From: Ruminococcaceae bacterium UBA7075
GTDB taxonomy: Bacteria > Bacillota > Clostridia > Oscillospirales > Acutalibacteraceae
NCBI GenBank assembly: GCA_002493635.1
Contig: DKZL01000022.1
Coordinates: forward strand, 11,158-75,157
Reading direction: 5' to 3'
Length of the DNA stretch: 64,000 nt
Part shown: piece by piece, positions 25,196 through 33,993 of the stretch
Position numbering within the stretch: the first letter of the stretch is position 1
Layout: every line of letters starts with the position of its first letter
Notes under the pieces: model-generated
Databases searched by the model: none
Seen by the model: only the letters and a program-made list of their open reading frames with translations
Told to the model about the DNA's origin: nothing
Position numbers and translations under genes: made by a program

Positions 25196-26662
25196 TTACA
25201 ATTTGATGCTTTCAGGCATAGCGGTTTCTTCGCCCTCTTTGTAAATAGGGAAGGTGAGCGTTACGGTTGTGCCCACTCCTTCTCCGCTTTCAATTTCAAG
25301 TGAACCGTTGTGCAGATTCATAATTTCATCCGCAACGGCAAGACCTATGCCCGAACCGCCCACAGTCTGATTTGCCTTATAGAACTTTTCTTTAACCTTC
25401 GGCAAATCCTCGGCAGAAATACCGCATCCTGTGTCGGTTATTACTATTTTAATTATATCCGGCTCATCCTTTGAATAGATTACCTGAGCCGCAACCACGC
25501 CGTTTTTAGGCGTATATTTTAATGCATTGTCAAGAACATTTATAAAAACCTGTTTAAGCCTGTTTCTGTCACCGTAAACAACAGGGAACACTGTTTCAGG
25601 TTCATCATACAAAAGATGCTTGCCCTCTTTTACTGCACGCTCCTTGAGCATATAAACTGTTTCGTCAAACTCCGCAAGAATATCAAGCTTTTCATTCATC
25701 AGAATCATTCTTCCGCTCTGTATTCGGCTGAAGTCAAGAAGCTCCTCAACAATGCTTGTAAGACGCGAGCTTTCCTTTATAATAACACCCATACCCTTGT
25801 CAAAAGTGCGTCTGTCAAGCTTTCCCTTGTCGGAAAGCTGCATTGTTTCTGCCCAGCCTTTTATTGCTGTCAGCGGTGTTCTCAATTCGTGAGAAACACG
25901 GGAAATAAAGTCATTTTTCGTCTGCTCGGTTGTTTCCAGATCCTTTGCCATATCGCTTATCGCATCGCAAAGATCACCTATTTCGTCATCATATTTGTGC
26001 TCAATTTTTTTAGAAGCAGAAAAGTCTCCGTGTGCTATGCGGTCGGCAATTACCGAAAGATTGCGTATTGGTTTTATAATTGAGCTAAGGAACATTACGC
26101 CCGATATGATTACAAGCACCATAATAATAATTCCGATTGCAATAATAATTGCAGATATAATCATAATCCGGCTGTTTACAGGATCCATTGAAACCATATA
26201 ACGTATTGCTCCGACCACTGTATCGTCTGCATTTTTTATTATGCGGGTCTGGCTCATTGCGTTTTCACCCGAGTCAAGCTTGCCGTTCCAGAATGCAACG
26301 CCCTCATCGTTTGTTTTTGCTTCTTCAAAATCAGGAATACTGCTTTTTTCAGACGGAACAAAACCTGTGGTAGTCATAATAATTCGCCCCGAGGAATTTA
26401 TTACCATAACTTCCATTTTTTCCTTATCCTCGAAATTTTCCACATAATCCCTTGCAGATGTGTTAAAAGCAGACGATGTGTCGCTTCTGTATCCCGAAAA
26501 TACGAGTGAAAGCTCACTGCTTGTATTGTTCAGACTTTGTTCAACACTGCTTTGAAAAAGATATGTAACAACAAAAATAAGACTGACAACAATCAGAATG
26601 ATAATAGTCAGCGTAACGCTAAGCGTATTAAGCATCCATCTTTTGCTAATGCCCTTAAACAT
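25196..26662 (-). CDS. Membrane sensor histidine kinase
   Basis: 488 residues. There are two membrane helices (about 12-37 and 165-192) around an extracytoplasmic sensor domain, then a HAMP domain (about 193-245), HisKA with 'SRVSHELRTPLTAIKGW' (phospho-His), and an ATPase domain with 'QVFINVLDNALKYTP' (N-box), 'DTGCGIS' and 'GGSGIGLAVADEI'. The layout is close to VicK/PhoR-type kinases without a PAS domain. The cognate OmpR-type regulator lies immediately upstream, 41 bp away. The signal is unknown; a cell-envelope role is plausible. Confidence 0.94.
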   Translation of the reverse strand: MFKGISKRWMLNTLSVTLTIIILIVVSLIFVVTYLFQSSVEQSLNNTSSELSLVFSGYRSDTSSAFNTSARDYVENFEDKEKMEVMVINSSGRIIMTTTGFVPSEKSSIPDFEEAKTNDEGVAFWNGKLDSGENAMSQTRIIKNADDTVVGAIRYMVSMDPVNSRIMIISAIIIAIGIIIMVLVIISGVMFLSSIIKPIRNLSVIADRIAHGDFSASKKIEHKYDDEIGDLCDAISDMAKDLETTEQTKNDFISRVSHELRTPLTAIKGWAETMQLSDKGKLDRRTFDKGMGVIIKESSRLTSIVEELLDFSRIQSGRMILMNEKLDILAEFDETVYMLKERAVKEGKHLLYDEPETVFPVVYGDRNRLKQVFINVLDNALKYTPKNGVVAAQVIYSKDEPDIIKIVITDTGCGISAEDLPKVKEKFYKANQTVGGSGIGLAVADEIMNLHNGSLEIESGEGVGTTVTLTFPIYKEGEETAMPESIKL

Positions 26663-26703
26663 CTGCTGTTGTCCTCCTTATTTTATAGCTTTATGATTTT
26701 TAA

Positions 26704-27411
26704 TCAGTTTCCGGCGTCCCAACGGTAGCCAAGACCCCAGACAGTAATTATATGCTTTGGATTGGACGGCTCGTCCTCAACCTTCATTCTAAGTCTGCGG
26801 ATATTTACATCAACAATCTTATCTTCGCCTACATATGCGTCGCCCCAGACATGGCGGAGAATATCAATTCTGTCAAGCGGTTCACCGGGATTTGAAAAGA
26901 AATACTCCATAATCTGAAATTCAACCTGTGTAAGCTCAATCATTGCCCCATCCTTTAAAAGTGCACGGTTTCTGAGGTTAAGAACAAAATTTCCGGATTT
27001 AAGCTCTTCTTTAAAGTTATTTTCATTTTTCTGCTGAGCAATAGCAACTCGTCTGTAAAGCGAGTCAACACGAGCAAGAAGTTCACTCGGAGAGAACGGC
27101 TTTGCAACATAGTCGTCTGCACCAAGCATAAGACCTGTTACCTTGTCCATTTCCTGAGTTTTTGCAGACAGCATAATAATGCCGATACTGCCGTTTTTAT
27201 TTCTTAATTCCTTGCAAACCTGAAAGCCGTCAATGCCGGGCATCATAACATCAAGAATTGCAACATCAAAATCTCCGTCGTGCTCTTCGTATTTTTGAAG
27301 TGCCATTTCACCGCAGTCAGCTTCAACAACATCATATCCCGCACGGGTAAGATTGATTACGACAAAGTCACGAATAGCAGATTCGTCCTCACAAACAAGA
27401 ATCTTTTTCAT
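26704..27411 (-). CDS. OmpR/PhoB-family response regulator
   Basis: 235 residues. The receiver domain has acidic pair E8/D9, phospho-acceptor D54 in 'AILDVMMPGIDGF', and Lys in 'YVAKPFSP'. The winged-helix DNA-binding domain ends 'KHIITVWGLGYRWD'. It is transcribed ahead of the histidine kinase. GGAGG precedes the ATG at 27411. The upstream gap to the lipoprotein gene carries a 19-bp imperfect palindrome and the hairpin TCTGAG/CTCAGA, candidate regulatory sites. Confidence 0.95.
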   Translation of the reverse strand: MKKILVCEDESAIRDFVVINLTRAGYDVVEADCGEMALQKYEEHDGDFDVAILDVMMPGIDGFQVCKELRNKNGSIGIIMLSAKTQEMDKVTGLMLGADDYVAKPFSPSELLARVDSLYRRVAIAQQKNENNFKEELKSGNFVLNLRNRALLKDGAMIELTQVEFQIMEYFFSNPGEPLDRIDILRHVWGDAYVGEDKIVDVNIRRLRMKVEDEPSNPKHIITVWGLGYRWDAGN

Positions 27412-27493
27412 TTCAAAACCTCCGTTTAAGTTGTATAAAATATCTGTAATTTTGTATTCTGAGCTTATATCTCAGAAAGACACGATTAAATCG

Positions 27494-27512
27494 TTTGCAC
27501 ATATTGTACAAA
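27494..27512. promoter_or_regulatory. Candidate operator upstream of the response regulator
   Basis: TTTGCACATATTGTACAAA is an imperfect 19-bp palindrome, matched at seven of nine arm positions, about 83 bp before the regulator ATG. OmpR-type regulators usually bind direct repeats, so a different factor or chance is possible. Confidence 0.35.
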
Positions 27513-27544
27513 CAGTTTTCAGCGTAATTTATTCCTTGAATTTC

Positions 27545-28885
27545 TTATACAGCAGAGTCAGCAAGCGCTGAAAATGCTGTTTTAATATCATCATCACCCA
27601 AATTATATTTATTGTCAGCATTTTCCTTTTTAAATGCAAATGCGTATTTTTCATTCTTTGAAATCAAAACATAGTCATCAATTCCCTTGCCGATGTCCCA
27701 ATCGGCAACCTCAAAAGCCTTTATTTCAAACAGCTTTTGTCCAAGTGAATTTTTGCTCCATTCATAAAACTCAATAATATTTTTGTCTTCTCCATACAAA
27801 GCAGTAACCTCATTATCCTGCCAGATTTCAGGCAGAGTAAAAGAAAAATCGAGGTCATAATCGACTATCATACTCAGCTTAATCTGAGTTGACTCATTTT
27901 CCTCGTCAAAGCTGTACCAGTCAACTCTGTTCGTTTTGCACTCTTCCTCTGTATTCGCAGGGGAGAGCATTTTGCTTGCCGCAGGAATTTCCAGCGTTGA
28001 GTCATTGTCTATGTCTGTAGAAATTACGTTAAGACTGCGCTGAGTAAAGTTTTGCTTCTTTTCCTTGAAAAGCGGATTTCTAAGAAGCGACATCTCTGTG
28101 TTGTAATATATGATTTGAGTGTTAAGCTGTTCATCAGCAAATGCACCGTCCACAACCAACGCATTTACATTCCCAAACTTCGTCACAACTACATTTCTGT
28201 AACGTACAACATTAGGATCCATAGCCACTGTAGCTTTTGAATACAGCGTGTTTTTTTCGCTGTCATAATCAATCATTGAGGCTGCCGCCTCATTCTCGGT
28301 ATTAAACAATAGCAATGTTATAACTTCATCATCGCCGTCAGAGTTAAAGTCACCGCAATAGAAGCTTGAATACAGCTCTCCCGATGTAATCTCAGAGGTT
28401 GTACCGTCAGAATATGAATAACATGACAGCTTACTTACATTTGGTGTGAACGTACTGAATCCCACCAGAATTTCAAGATTATTGTCGCCGTTAATATCAG
28501 CAAAGTCAACGCTGTCAACATCGCTCGCTTCTATCGTATAGTCGTTTGCGAGCTGCCACTGGCCGTCGCCCTCATACATTATAAGCATATGAATCTTTGT
28601 GGTTTCATCGTTTTCCCTGCAAAAAGCAATAGCCTCGTTTTTTTTGTCGGCATTCAAATCAGCCATTGTAATTGCACTGCGGTTATTGCCGTTTTTCGGA
28701 TATTTTAATATATATTTATTGTGTGTAGAATCAGCAATAAGCTGTTCGATGGCAGCCTCGCTGCCCATAGCCATAGGAGGGCGAAGCATACTTTCACCGC
28801 CAAGGTCGGTAATATTGCAGCCGCCGAGAAATAACACGGAAAGTACAGCAGAAAATCCGCCTGCCAATGCTCGTTTCAGCGTCAA
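27545..28885 (-). CDS. Lipoprotein with FG-GAP/VCBS-like repeats
   Basis: 446 residues. The signal peptide ends in the lipobox 'LFLGGC' (Cys at about 23), so it is anchored in the outer leaflet. The body holds FG-GAP-like Asp-rich motifs at roughly 75-85 ('ADLNADKKNEAI'), 128-138 ('ADINGDNNLEIL') and 178-188 ('DFNSDGDDEV'), suggesting a beta-propeller-like fold. No enzyme motif is seen. It lies upstream of, and in the same direction as, the two-component genes; the 133-bp gap has no clear terminator, so co-transcription is possible and it may contribute to sensing. That link is inference. Confidence 0.78.
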   Translation of the reverse strand: MTLKRALAGGFSAVLSVLFLGGCNITDLGGESMLRPPMAMGSEAAIEQLIADSTHNKYILKYPKNGNNRSAITMADLNADKKNEAIAFCRENDETTKIHMLIMYEGDGQWQLANDYTIEASDVDSVDFADINGDNNLEILVGFSTFTPNVSKLSCYSYSDGTTSEITSGELYSSFYCGDFNSDGDDEVITLLLFNTENEAAASMIDYDSEKNTLYSKATVAMDPNVVRYRNVVVTKFGNVNALVVDGAFADEQLNTQIIYYNTEMSLLRNPLFKEKKQNFTQRSLNVISTDIDNDSTLEIPAASKMLSPANTEEECKTNRVDWYSFDEENESTQIKLSMIVDYDLDFSFTLPEIWQDNEVTALYGEDKNIIEFYEWSKNSLGQKLFEIKAFEVADWDIGKGIDDYVLISKNEKYAFAFKKENADNKYNLGDDDIKTAFSALADSAV

Positions 28886-28915
28886 ACCTTTCGCCTCCTG
28901 TTCTTATGCTCAAAA

Positions 28916-29584
28916 CTATGCTTTCTGCCTTGCAATCAGATATTTAATCTTAATTCCTTCGGAAGAAAACATTTTTTCATGCTCAGTTTCAATATTATCG
29001 GGCAAATTTTCTGCGTGAAGGTCACGGGTAATATATATAATCTCGTAGCCGCTCTGCTCAAAATACTCAATGCTTTCCTCAAACAATTCGCTGTCATCCG
29101 TTTTAAAACGAATTTCGCTTTCGGGTTTGAGAAAGCTTTTGTACATCTCAAGCTTTTTGTAATATGTAAGACGGCGTTTCTTATGCTTTGCCCTCGGCCA
29201 CGGATTGCAGAAATTAATAAAAAGCCTGTCGATTTTATCATCCGAAGTGATGATTGTATCAAGCTTTTCGACATTATAATTTACGAGCAGCAGGTTTGTA
29301 ATATCATCCTGATTCTTGCCTGCTTCTTCAAATAATTTTACAATATTTCGTCTGCCAACGCCTAACATATCAATCTTAATATCAAGCGCAATAATATTTT
29401 TATCGGGATTATCAAGTGCAAGCTGACCTGCAAAGCCGCCCTTGCCGCAGCCTATTTCGAGATACAGCGGCTGTTCAGTTTTAAAAGCCTTGCTCCAATT
29501 TCCTACATACTCCTCGGGATTTTTCACAAAGAAGTCACAGACTGCAAGCTCAGGCTCTGCCCATTTCTTTTTGCGTATTCTCAT
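28916..29584 (-). CDS. trmB: tRNA (guanine-N7-)-methyltransferase
   Basis: 222 residues, forming m7G46 in tRNA variable loops. SAM-binding 'LEIGCGKGGFAGQLA', the specific 'NFCNPWPRAKHKKRRL' and 'FKTDDSELFE' motifs are those of TrmB. The ATG at 29584 follows GAGGTATT. A good promoter lies at 29648-29676. The lipoprotein gene starts 30 bp after its stop and may share the transcript. Confidence 0.96.
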   Translation of the reverse strand: MRIRKKKWAEPELAVCDFFVKNPEEYVGNWSKAFKTEQPLYLEIGCGKGGFAGQLALDNPDKNIIALDIKIDMLGVGRRNIVKLFEEAGKNQDDITNLLLVNYNVEKLDTIITSDDKIDRLFINFCNPWPRAKHKKRRLTYYKKLEMYKSFLKPESEIRFKTDDSELFEESIEYFEQSGYEIIYITRDLHAENLPDNIETEHEKMFSSEGIKIKYLIARQKA

Positions 29585-29647
29585 AATACCTCGTCAAAGT
29601 CATTCAGTACAGAATGATACAATAATAATATGGTTATTAACTATATC

Positions 29648-29676
29648 ATTATATCAAATTATTACAAATTATGCAA
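29648..29676 (-). promoter_or_regulatory. Sigma-A promoter of trmB
   Basis: Minus strand: TTGCAT (29671-29676), 17 bp, TATAAT (29648-29653), about 60 bp upstream of the trmB ATG. Confidence 0.7.
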
Positions 29677-29704
29677 CGAATAATTTGCATATTAGCAAGT
29701 GAAA

Positions 29705-30463
29705 TTAAACATATTTAATAAAATCGCTGTATGATTTCGATTTTGTAAAAATAATATTAGAAAATCTGTCCGAAAGTCGTTTTATCAGAGGTAAAATTAC
29801 AATATCTTCACTTTTGAAGTGACCTGCGTCAATAATATTTAAATTCAAAGAATTTGCCGCATTAATTTCATGGTGCTTAATTTCACCTGTCACAAGAACA
29901 TCAGCTCCGAGCTTTGCAGCTTCAAATACATTTGAACCTCCTGCACCCGATGAAACTGCAACAGTCTTTACGTTTGGTTTTAAATCTGTATAGCGAAGTC
30001 CGCTGCAATTCAGTGCTGCTTTCACATTCTGCGCAAAGTTTTTCATTTCAACAGCAGTATCAAGTGAACCGATAAAAAGGCACTCGCCAATATCTGCAAG
30101 CTTAACATTATGTACCCCTATCACATTTGCAAGTGCAACATTAACTCCAAATTCTGTACCGAGGTCAAGGTTAGTGTGCATACAAAGTGCAGAAACTCCC
30201 TTGTTTGCAAGCAGATATGAAGGGTCGTGAGTTCCCATATGCTTTATGGGATTGAATATGACAGGGTGGTGGCTTATTATAAGCTCACATCCCAGTTCTT
30301 CTGCCTCAAGCACTACGTCTTTTGTAATATCGAGCGACAAAAGCACTTTTTTGACGGTATTATCCCTGTCACCCACAAGCAAACCCGAATTATCAAAATC
30401 CATTTGCGTTGTAAGGGGGGCGAAAGTTTCAAAATATTCCATTATATCGCTAATCTTTGTCAT
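29705..30463 (-). CDS. Nif3-like dinuclear metal-centre protein (YqfO family)
   Basis: 252 residues from the ATG at 30463, which follows GAGGTATAGT. Metal-ligand segments 'LIISHHPVIF' (paired His), 'CMHTNLDLG' and 'ITGEIKHHE'-type 'VLVTGEIKHHEINAA' are the Nif3/DUF34 signature. The long insert domain found in some YqfO proteins is absent. The gene is coupled to trmK (TAGTATG), the usual Firmicute neighbour pair. An upstream in-frame extension to 30517 lies inside trmK and is rejected. The family is linked to GTP cyclohydrolase-like chemistry, unproven. Confidence 0.92.
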   Translation of the reverse strand: MTKISDIMEYFETFAPLTTQMDFDNSGLLVGDRDNTVKKVLLSLDITKDVVLEAEELGCELIISHHPVIFNPIKHMGTHDPSYLLANKGVSALCMHTNLDLGTEFGVNVALANVIGVHNVKLADIGECLFIGSLDTAVEMKNFAQNVKAALNCSGLRYTDLKPNVKTVAVSSGAGGSNVFEAAKLGADVLVTGEIKHHEINAANSLNLNIIDAGHFKSEDIVILPLIKRLSDRFSNIIFTKSKSYSDFIKYV

Positions 30464-30464
30464 A

Positions 30465-31142
30465 CTATACCTCGTTTTCGCCGCACATATTTTTAAGCTT
30501 TTCCGCAAGCGCAGCAAAGCTCACATCTCCCTTTGCCTTTTTTAACAACCTGTTAATATGGTTGTTGACAAACTGAAGATGTGTTTTGTTGGTCTGCGGA
30601 GAAAGCTCTCCTATGTAATAATAGCTTTCATCTCTCTCACAAATTTCTCCGCAATATGAAACAAGCAGAACGGTGTAGCATTTGTTTGCTGCCACACAGC
30701 AGTCCTGCTTCAAAATTTCATATCCGTTTTCACACAGCCATTTTATCAGTTCTTCGCTTTTAGTCATCGGCTGAAGAATAAAATGCTTTGAACTGTCCTT
30801 TGCAAAGCTGCAATCCGAAATAATTCTTGCAATAAGCTCGCCGCCCATTCCGGCAATAACAATATCGTCAGCTTCATCTGCGTCGATTTGTTCAAGTCCG
30901 TTTGAAAGCCTTGGAATAACAGTATCGCAAAGACCTGCCTCACTGATAGTCTTTGCACCACGTTTAAGCGGTTCGGGATTAATATCGGCGGCAACAGCAG
31001 AAACACATCTGCCAATACGGCACAGCCACACGGGCAAATAAGCGTGGTCTGTGCCGATGTCTGCTAATTTTGAATTACTGCGCACAAAATCAGCGCAAAG
31101 CCTTAAACGGTTGTCAAGATTAAACTCTGAACTGATTCCCAT
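30465..31142 (-). CDS. trmK: tRNA (adenine(22)-N1)-methyltransferase
   Basis: 225 residues of the TrmK/YqfN family, which methylates A22 in bacterial tRNAs. The SAM domain carries 'LADIGTDHAYLPVWLC', 'VAADINPEPLKRGA' and 'DIVIAGMGGELIARII', followed by a C-terminal helical coiled-coil region. The start overlaps the stop of the DUF1858 gene (TAATG), and the stop is one base before the nif3-like ATG, so three genes are coupled. Confidence 0.93.
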   Translation of the reverse strand: MGISSEFNLDNRLRLCADFVRSNSKLADIGTDHAYLPVWLCRIGRCVSAVAADINPEPLKRGAKTISEAGLCDTVIPRLSNGLEQIDADEADDIVIAGMGGELIARIISDCSFAKDSSKHFILQPMTKSEELIKWLCENGYEILKQDCCVAANKCYTVLLVSYCGEICERDESYYYIGELSPQTNKTHLQFVNNHINRLLKKAKGDVSFAALAEKLKNMCGENEV

Positions 31143-31339
31143 TACTCAGCAATCGCTTTGTTAAGTGATTCAACAAGAGCATCAACGTCTGCACCGTGAA
31201 CCTGACAAGCCTCTTCGATAGTTTCTCCACGTGAAGCAGGACAGCCGAGGCAATGCATACCAATGCCGAAAAAGATGTCTGCAACATTCGGATGATTATC
31301 GAGAACATCACCTATGATTGAATTTTTCGTAATTTCCAT
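31142..31339 (-). CDS. DUF1858 small disulfide/redox-type protein
   Basis: 65 residues. The core 'IFFGIGMHCLGCPASRGETIEEACQ' style DUF1858 motif holds a CxxC pair (CLGC) at about residues 30-33, preceded by 'HPNVADI'. Relatives are annotated as hybrid-cluster-associated redox proteins. It may bind a metal or carry a redox-active disulfide. GGAGG precedes the ATG at 31339. It is the first gene of the coupled unit with trmK and the Nif3-like gene; why a redox protein is joined to tRNA modification is not evident. Confidence 0.85.
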   Translation of the reverse strand: MEITKNSIIGDVLDNHPNVADIFFGIGMHCLGCPASRGETIEEACQVHGADVDALVESLNKAIAE

Positions 31340-31420
31340 TTTAAAATCCTCCGTTTTTTATTTTAATGTAAGTATATCATATTTATACACATTTTGTCGA
31401 TACCCATTAATCTAATTTCA

Positions 31421-31452
31421 CAAAAGCAAAGGGTATGCACTTAGCATACCCT
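31421..31452 (-). terminator. Intrinsic terminator of lysC
   Basis: Perfect 9-bp stem AGGGTATGC (31430-31438) and GCATACCCT (31444-31452), followed on the minus strand by TTGCTTTTGTG. It lies 16 bp after the lysC stop. Confidence 0.85.
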
Positions 31453-31467
31453 GAAACTTAAAATATA

Positions 31468-32673
31468 TCAGTCAAAGAACTTTGCATGGATAGCGCTTAC
31501 AGCCTTGTCAGCGTCAGCAGCATCAATAAGAACAGAAACCTTGATTTCACTTGTGCTGATCATCTGGATGTTAATCTGTGCGTCATAAAGAGCCTCAAAC
31601 ATCTTTGCAGCAACACCTGCATGGCTTTCCATGCCTGCACCTACGATTGAAACCTTTGCAACTGTGTCATCATAGAGAACTTCGTTTGCACCGATTGTTT
31701 CAACATAAGCCTTAAGACACTCAACAGCTTCGTCAACTCTATCCTTAGCTATAGTAAATGTAATATCCTTTTTGCCGTCGTGACCGATTGACTGAAGAAT
31801 GATGTCAACATTAATGTCTTTTGCTGAAAGCTTTGTAAAAAGCTTGAATGCAAGACCCGGAACATTAGGAATACCTGTAACTGAAATTCTTGCAACATCT
31901 GTATCTTTAGCAACACTGCTGATTAACATTTTTTCCATTTTAGATTTCTCCTTTACAATAGTACCGGAAGCCTTCTTAAGACTTGAAAGCACCTCGAGTT
32001 CAATATTATATTTTTTAGCCATTTCAACTGAACGGTTGTTAAGCACCTGTGCACCGAGTGTAGCAAGCTCAAGCATTTCATCATAAGAAATCTCGCTGAG
32101 CTTCATAGCGTTCTTTACCTTTCTCGGGTCAGCCGTATAAACGCCCTCAACATCAGTGAAAATCTGGCATAAGTCGGCGTGCATTGCAGCAGCAATAGCT
32201 ACGGCGCTTGTATCTGAACCGCCTCTGCCAAGTGTAGTAATATCGCCGTATTTTGAAAGGCCCTGAAAGCCTGCAACAATTACAATGTTTTTCTTGTCAA
32301 TCTCACGCTTGATTCTTGAAGCGTCAACTCTTTTGATTCTTGCGCTTGTATGTGCAGAAGATGTTTCAAAGCCTGCCTGCCAGCCAAGAAGAGAAACAGC
32401 GTGGTAGCCGAGCTTTTCAATAGCCATTGCAAGAAGTGAAATTGAAATCTGCTCGCCTGCGGCAAGAAGCATATCCTTTTCTCTTTTTGAAGCCTTTGGA
32501 TTAATTTCGTTTGCCTTGTCAATAAGGTCGTCAGTTGTGTCACCCTGTGCAGAAACAACAACTACAACGTCATTGCCCTTTGCATAAGTGTCAGTTACGA
32601 TAGACGCAACATTCATAACTCTTTCGGCGTCAGCAACAGAAGAACCGCCGAATTTCTGAACTATCAAACTCAT
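31468..32673 (-). CDS. lysC: Aspartate kinase
   Basis: 401 residues, phosphorylating aspartate for Lys, Thr, Met and diaminopimelate synthesis. The kinase domain has 'VQKFGGSSVADAERV', 'GRGGSDTSAVAIAAA' and 'DVEGVYTADPRKV'; two ACT domains follow (about 265-335 and 340-400, with 'VSIVGAGMESHAGVAAKMFEAL' region), suggesting feedback control by Lys and/or Thr. Length is typical of monofunctional alpha-beta type LysC. An internal translation start for a beta subunit was not evident. It lies 24 bp after hom. No lysine riboswitch was seen. Confidence 0.96.
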   Translation of the reverse strand: MSLIVQKFGGSSVADAERVMNVASIVTDTYAKGNDVVVVVSAQGDTTDDLIDKANEINPKASKREKDMLLAAGEQISISLLAMAIEKLGYHAVSLLGWQAGFETSSAHTSARIKRVDASRIKREIDKKNIVIVAGFQGLSKYGDITTLGRGGSDTSAVAIAAAMHADLCQIFTDVEGVYTADPRKVKNAMKLSEISYDEMLELATLGAQVLNNRSVEMAKKYNIELEVLSSLKKASGTIVKEKSKMEKMLISSVAKDTDVARISVTGIPNVPGLAFKLFTKLSAKDINVDIILQSIGHDGKKDITFTIAKDRVDEAVECLKAYVETIGANEVLYDDTVAKVSIVGAGMESHAGVAAKMFEALYDAQINIQMISTSEIKVSVLIDAADADKAVSAIHAKFFD

Positions 32674-32697
32674 GTGTTATATACTCCCTCTATAAAA

Positions 32698-33927
32698 TTA
32701 TAAATCGCCTATGCGAATTGTTGAAAGAACCTCAACTCCGTCATTTGCAAGTGAAGCAATTTTTTCATTAAATTCGCCGTAAGTAATTTCAGATGTAACA
32801 AATGCAGTATCATCAGCATCAGCTCGCTCGATAACGCTGACACTGCCGAAGATATTTTCTGCTTTGGATATAACATCCGTACCATTTGCACGAACATACA
32901 TAGCGCTGACAGATTGTTCTGCCGGAAGAATATTTTTGCCGTCGCCGTCTGTCCAGTAAAGGTACTTTCTTGTTTTAAGATGCTTACAGCAGTCAACAAT
33001 GTCGGCTACAACAGCACTTGCAGTCGGCAGCTTACCTGCACCCTTACCGTAGAACACAACATCACCTGTGCAGTCGCCTCTTACCATAATGCCGTTGAAC
33101 TCATAGTCAATATTTGCAAGCTGACTTTCATTAGGAACAAGCATAGGAGCAACAAGAATATCAATTTTGCCGTCCTCAAGCTTTTTAACCTTGCCGATAA
33201 GCTTAATTACGCAACCGAATGCCTCGGCATATTTAACATCTTCGAGAGTAATTTTTGTAATGCCCTCTGTATGTACTGCATCAGGATAAACATGCTTGCC
33301 ATAAGCAAGAGAAGCAAGAATACAGATTTTGCGGCAGGCATCGTGACCCTCAATGTCAGCAGCAGGATTTCTTTCGGCAAAGCCCAAATCCTGTGCAAGC
33401 TTTAAAGCGTCGTCAAACTGCATACCGTCGGCAATCATCTTTGTAAGAATAAAGTTTGTTGTACCGTTTAAAATACCTGCAACCTCGTCAACATTGTTTG
33501 CAACAAGGCACTGGCTCATAGGACGAATAATCGGAATACCGCCGCCTACTGACGCCTCAAAAAGGAAGTTTACGTTATTTTCTTTTGCAATTTCAAGAAG
33601 CTCTGCACCCTTGGCTGCAACAAGCTCTTTGTTTGACGTTACAACGCTTTTGCCTGATTTAAGACACTTTTTAACAAAATCATAGGCAGGATTAACGCCT
33701 CCCATAACTTCCGCAACGACTCTGATTTCTCTGTCGTTAAGGATGTCGTTAAAATCCTTTGTAAATCTGTCTGCAAGCGGGCTGTCAGGAAACTCTCTGA
33801 GATCAAGAATTTTCTTGATATAAATTTCCTCGCCAAGTCCTGCAAAAAGTTTTTTCTTGTGTGTTGTCAGAATTTCGGCTACACCGGAACCTACAACACC
33901 GTGACCCATTATTGCTACTGATACCAT
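32698..33927 (-). CDS. hom: Homoserine dehydrogenase
   Basis: 409 residues, reducing aspartate semialdehyde to homoserine. The N-terminal NAD(P)-binding domain has 'GHGVVGSGVAEIL', the catalytic region 'FEASVGGGIPIIRPM', 'GILNGTTNFIL' and 'DIEGHDACRKICILASLAYG', and a C-terminal ACT domain covers about 330-405. The start is ATG 33927. It is co-oriented with lysC and the PBP gene; the 66-bp gap upstream shows no obvious terminator, so expression with the PBP gene is possible. Confidence 0.96.
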   Translation of the reverse strand: MVSVAIMGHGVVGSGVAEILTTHKKKLFAGLGEEIYIKKILDLREFPDSPLADRFTKDFNDILNDREIRVVAEVMGGVNPAYDFVKKCLKSGKSVVTSNKELVAAKGAELLEIAKENNVNFLFEASVGGGIPIIRPMSQCLVANNVDEVAGILNGTTNFILTKMIADGMQFDDALKLAQDLGFAERNPAADIEGHDACRKICILASLAYGKHVYPDAVHTEGITKITLEDVKYAEAFGCVIKLIGKVKKLEDGKIDILVAPMLVPNESQLANIDYEFNGIMVRGDCTGDVVFYGKGAGKLPTASAVVADIVDCCKHLKTRKYLYWTDGDGKNILPAEQSVSAMYVRANGTDVISKAENIFGSVSVIERADADDTAFVTSEITYGEFNEKIASLANDGVEVLSTIRIGDL

Positions 33928-33993
33928 AGCTCTACCTTACCTTTCCAATTTATATGAAAATAATATTAAACATATTTACTGAATTTTAATTAT

